DNA from: Chloroflexia bacterium
Lineage (GTDB): Bacteria > Chloroflexota > Chloroflexia > Thermobaculales > Thermobaculaceae
Direction of reading: 5' to 3'
Length of the DNA stretch: 9,406 nucleotides
Assembly: GCA_013695265.1 (NCBI GenBank)
Contig: JACDAU010000404.1
Location: 1 to 9,406 of the forward strand
Below are positions 6,880-9,406 of the stretch, piece after piece (the stretch's first letter is position 1; each line of letters starts with the position of its first letter). A program made the translations under genes and the position numbers. The notes under the pieces were generated by a model that saw only the letters and a program-made list of their open reading frames with translations, did not search any database and was not told the origin of the DNA.

Positions 6880-7935
6880 TTGCAGATAGGTATCGTCGGT
6901 CTACCCGGCAGCGGCAAGAGCACCGTTTTTCACGCACTCACCGGCGCGCGGGCCGCAGGCGACGGGTACGCCCGCCGGGAGCAGCCGAGCGTCGCGGTGG
7001 TACGCGTGCCGGACGAGCGCCTCGACCGGCTCGTCCCGATGTTTAAGCCCAAGAAGACCGTGTACGCGACCGTGGAGTTCGCGGACATCGGCGGCCTCCA
7101 GGGTGCCGCGGCTGATGGAACGCGGCAGGGCTTCAGCTCGACGCTGCTTGCGGCGGCCCGGCAGGTCGACGCACTCGCGGTGGTGCTCGGGGCGTATGGT
7201 GAGGACGCGCATCCGGGGTCGGACCTCGAGGAGATCGAGCTGGAGCTGAACTTCGCGGACCTCTCCGTGATCGAGAAGCGGCTGGAGCGACTCGCGGCGG
7301 ACATCAAGAAGAGTCCCGCCGCCTCGCGCGCGGGCTTCGAGGCGGAGCACGAGCTGTTGACCCGGCTCAAGGTGGGGCTGGAGCAGGGAACGCCGATACG
7401 TGCGCTTGGGGTGTCGGCGGAGGAGGCAAAGTTGCTGCGCGGCTACGGCTTTCTCACGGAGAAGCCGTCGTTCGCTATCGTGAACGTCGCCGAGGACCAC
7501 GCGGGGGCAACCGAGACACAGCTCGAGCTCGGTCAGCCAGGCGTCACGATCTCCGGAACGATCGAGTCGGAGATCACGGAGTTGGACCCGGAGGACGCCC
7601 GCGCGTTTCTCGCGGATCTGGGCATCGCGGAGCCGGGCATCAACCGGGTGATCCAGGTGGCATACACGACGTCGAACCTGATCTCCTTTTTGACGGTCGG
7701 CCCCGACGAGGTGCGCGCGTGGCCGATCCGCAATGGCTCCACAGCGCTGGAGGCCGCAGGTGCGATCCACACGGACATCGCTCGCGGGCTGATCCGCGCC
7801 GAGGTGGTTTCATACGACGACCTTATCGCGTGCGGCGGGCTCGTGGAGGCGCGCAAGGCCGGGGTGTTGCGGCTGGAAAGCGAGTCGTACGTCGTCAAGG
7901 ACGGCGACATTTGCAACTTCCTGAGCAACGTTTAG
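6880..7935 (+). CDS. ychF: YchF/OLA1-family P-loop NTPase (Obg-related), variant motifs
   Basis: Cytoplasmic P-loop NTPase of the YchF family, a ribosome-associated, stress-linked ATPase group. It has 351 residues from TTG 6880, slightly short against about 363. Walker A is GLPGSGKS (7-14), the G3 motif is DIGG (69-72), and the G4 position reads NVAED (202-206), where N-x-x-E is the YchF signature favouring ATP over GTP. A helical insert spans about 125-185. The C-terminal TGS domain runs from about 267 (ISFLTVGPDEVRAWPIRNGSTALEAAG, then IHTDIARGLIRAEVVSYDDL, then VVKDGDICNFLSNV) and is strongly YchF-like. Oddities: the common GLPNVGKS is GLPGSGKS, and the switch I NYPFCTIEPN-type stretch is replaced by DGYARREQPS. 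The start is set by family N-terminus and promoter position; the ribosome site is weak (GAAAGG, 12 bases upstream). It is transcribed away from the polysaccharide operon. Confidence 0.88.
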   Translation: MQIGIVGLPGSGKSTVFHALTGARAAGDGYARREQPSVAVVRVPDERLDRLVPMFKPKKTVYATVEFADIGGLQGAAADGTRQGFSSTLLAAARQVDALAVVLGAYGEDAHPGSDLEEIELELNFADLSVIEKRLERLAADIKKSPAASRAGFEAEHELLTRLKVGLEQGTPIRALGVSAEEAKLLRGYGFLTEKPSFAIVNVAEDHAGATETQLELGQPGVTISGTIESEITELDPEDARAFLADLGIAEPGINRVIQVAYTTSNLISFLTVGPDEVRAWPIRNGSTALEAAGAIHTDIARGLIRAEVVSYDDLIACGGLVEARKAGVLRLESESYVVKDGDICNFLSNV

Positions 7936-8001
7936 CACGACCTGCGCCGATTCTGAGCCTGCTCCCTGCGTGGTGAACGCATTCTTACTCCCGATCAGGC
8001 A

Positions 8002-8027
8002 TACGGGCGTTTGATCGACCGCCCGTA
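8002..8027. terminator. GC-rich stem-loop in the convergent gap, possible bidirectional terminator
   Basis: TACGGGCG and CGCCCGTA form a perfect 8-base stem with a 10-base loop, 66 bases after the ychF-like stop and between two convergent genes. No T-run follows on either strand, so it is not a classical intrinsic terminator. Confidence 0.4.
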
Positions 8028-8050
8028 CACCCTTGCAAGCCCTGTGAGCC

Positions 8051-8084
8051 CGCGCCGGCAGGCTGCCTACGGCACTCCGGCGTG
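8051..8084. repeat. Second inverted repeat in the convergent gap
   Basis: CGCCGG (8053-8058) pairs with CCGGCG (8077-8082), extended outward by a G-T and a C-G pair, around an 18-base loop. It lies 32 bases past the stop of the minus-strand gene at 8117 and could help end that transcript. There is no T-tract. Nothing else is recognisable in 7936-8116: no RNA gene and no credible small coding sequence. Confidence 0.3.
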
Positions 8085-8116
8085 ACTCCACCGCGTTCCC
8101 GACGTGCGCCGCTCGA

Positions 8117-9406
8117 TCACCGCGACATCAGGTACGTGAAGCCGTACGGTTCAACCGGCGCGGCAACACGGCCCGCCCGGCCGATCGCGACCGTCGTCAA
8201 CTGTCCCTGTCGGTCGTACGCATACGCAGTCACCGGGCCAGAAGTGCCGAGATTCACCATATGCCTCCGCCGCACACTGGCCCAGCTCCGCAGCAGACCC
8301 TGCGCACCTGACTCACCGCGCAGGAGCAACTGCTCCACTTCCGGCTGCACGAGCAGTGCATCGAGCCGAGCCTCACGTCCGTCGCCCGCGTACGCCGAGC
8401 GGATGCTCGCCGCGCCACTGGAGAACACCGTCGCAGTGCCGGTGTTCCCGATGTCCATGTAGCCCGAGGTCGGCGAGACGCCCGGCGCTCCCGCACCGCC
8501 GTGCCACACGGCGCCGAAGGGCACGGTCCGTACCGTGTGGCGAGTTCCCACCGAGTACGTTGGCGCCTGCTGATGGTCGTATACGGGCAGGAGGCGGTAG
8601 CGTCCCGCAATGGGCAGCGTTGCCGCAACCGTCACCCGTCCGCCGGGGAGCAGTTGCACGTAGCTGCCGCCACTCCAGAGCGACTCGCCGGTCCATGCGC
8701 TGGCGGGTGTCACGACCGTCGCGGCGCCAGTGCGCGCGCCTGCCTCCGCCTCGTACAGGCTCCAGGTGATGTGGCGGTAGCGCTCGGTTCGTTCGGTGGC
8801 AAGCGCTTTCACGGCCGGATGGGCATCAAGGGCGAGCATCGAGAGCAGGCCGTGGATCGTGCTTTCCGCGCCGGAGTTGCGGTTCACCCGGCCGTCCGCC
8901 TCCAGGCCGTCAAAAGTCCGCCCGGTACGCGGGTCGTACATCTGCGCGCCCGAGCGGTTATTACCGAAATACCATGCGCCCGCGATCCCGCCCAGATGGC
9001 GGAACCCCGCGCTTCCCGAGGCGTCCGCGGTTCGGAGCAGGTTTTGCAGAGTCGCGTCCGCGCCGTACGCGATCTGAACTCGGTCGGCGGGCGCGGGCAG
9101 CCAGCCCTGGTCCCCGCCGCCCTGCGCGAGTACGTGCGGCGTGAACACCCCAACCTCTCCGACGGCGGTCTGGATAAGCGCGGGATCGCCAAGCACCGTA
9201 CCCGCCGTGGCGAGTGACCCGGCCATCTGGTCCGCCCAGGCGTGCCACACGGAACGCGAGCGCGCCCACGGGAAGATAGCGCCAAACGGCCAGATCCGAT
9301 GATCTTGGACCGCACGCATTTTGGCGACGCCGTCCGCAAGCTGGGTCAGGTCTCGCCGGGCGCGATCATCGCCACTGGAACGGACGTATGCCGAGAGACC
9401 ATACAC
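8117..9406 (-). CDS. Carbohydrate-active protein with CBM6/CBM35-like C-terminal domain, N-terminus outside the window
   Basis: The reading frame is open to the right edge, so this is the C-terminal 430 or so residues of a longer protein; the GTG at the edge is probably internal. Visible residues 1-205 are helical and rich in aromatic residues, with GGDQGWLPAPADRVQIAYGADATLQNLL (97-124), AWYFGNNRSGAQMYDPRTGRTFDGL (144-168) and VNRNSGAESTIHGLLSML (174-191). This looks like an (alpha/alpha) toroid, as in several glycoside hydrolases, sugar epimerases and lyases. Residues from about 216 (SLYEAEAG, then SLWSGGSYVQLLPGGRVTVAATLPIAGRYRL) match the start of CBM6/CBM35-type carbohydrate-binding beta-sandwiches, ending near 360. 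The last 60 residues form another short beta-rich stretch. Such proteins are usually exported, but the signal region is not visible. It converges on the ychF-like gene and is not part of the polysaccharide operon. Substrate and enzyme class are unknown. Confidence 0.65.
   Translation of the reverse strand: MYGLSAYVRSSGDDRARRDLTQLADGVAKMRAVQDHRIWPFGAIFPWARSRSVWHAWADQMAGSLATAGTVLGDPALIQTAVGEVGVFTPHVLAQGGGDQGWLPAPADRVQIAYGADATLQNLLRTADASGSAGFRHLGGIAGAWYFGNNRSGAQMYDPRTGRTFDGLEADGRVNRNSGAESTIHGLLSMLALDAHPAVKALATERTERYRHITWSLYEAEAGARTGAATVVTPASAWTGESLWSGGSYVQLLPGGRVTVAATLPIAGRYRLLPVYDHQQAPTYSVGTRHTVRTVPFGAVWHGGAGAPGVSPTSGYMDIGNTGTATVFSSGAASIRSAYAGDGREARLDALLVQPEVEQLLLRGESGAQGLLRSWASVRRRHMVNLGTSGPVTAYAYDRQGQLTTVAIGRAGRVAAPVEPYGFTYLMSR

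Noticed and set aside
6869..6889. Six-codon upstream frame (ATG to TAG) overlapping the TTG start of the ychF-like gene
   Set aside because: A regulatory mini-frame was considered, but the only ribosome-site-like bases (GAAAGG) are one base from the ATG, too close to be used well.
6901..7770. 289-codon minus-strand open frame opposite the ychF-like gene
   Set aside because: Arg/Leu/Glu-rich translation without domains, antisense to clear YchF motifs; typical of high-GC third-position bias.

Overview
The window is GC-rich bacterial DNA, densely coded, with frequent GTG/TTG starts. A chromosomal stretch from a high-GC, possibly Chloroflexota (Thermomicrobia-like) or actinobacterial lineage would fit. 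That placement is an impression from the YchF variant and general protein style, and no marker gene here settles it.

Layout. Positions 1-6714 are one minus-strand polysaccharide operon. In the direction of transcription it encodes: a Wzz-like chain-length regulator (6714-5341), a UDP-sulfoquinovose synthase (SQD1/SqdB)-type SDR enzyme (5300-4122), a second NAD-dependent sugar epimerase/dehydratase with an atypical YxxxR active site (4065-3139), a GT4 glycosyltransferase (3149-1989), a Wzx-type flippase (1995-664) and an O-antigen polymerase/ligase-like membrane protein that runs off the left edge (667-1). The last three junctions overlap by 11, 7 and 4 bases, so translation is probably coupled. 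Together these proteins cover sugar-nucleotide synthesis, glycosyl transfer, export, polymerisation and length control in a Wzx/Wzy-type pathway. The SQD1-type enzyme suggests that the polymer may carry a sulfonated sugar. No initiating phosphoglycosyltransferase is visible in the window.

Positions 6715-6879 form a compact divergent control region. Two good sigma70-type promoters point away from each other, one for the polysaccharide operon and one for a ychF-like gene. Their -35 hexamers lie in the two arms of one perfect 7+2+7 inverted repeat. This is the most distinctive non-coding feature here.

Positions 6880-7935 (+) encode a YchF/OLA1-family P-loop NTPase with altered nucleotide-binding motifs. 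A 181-base convergent gap with two GC-rich stem-loops follows. From 8117 to the right edge, on the minus strand, is the C-terminal part of a probable carbohydrate-active protein: a toroid-like region followed by a CBM6/CBM35-like beta-sandwich, with its N-terminus outside the window.

I saw no tRNA, rRNA, CRISPR array, transposase or insertion-sequence end.
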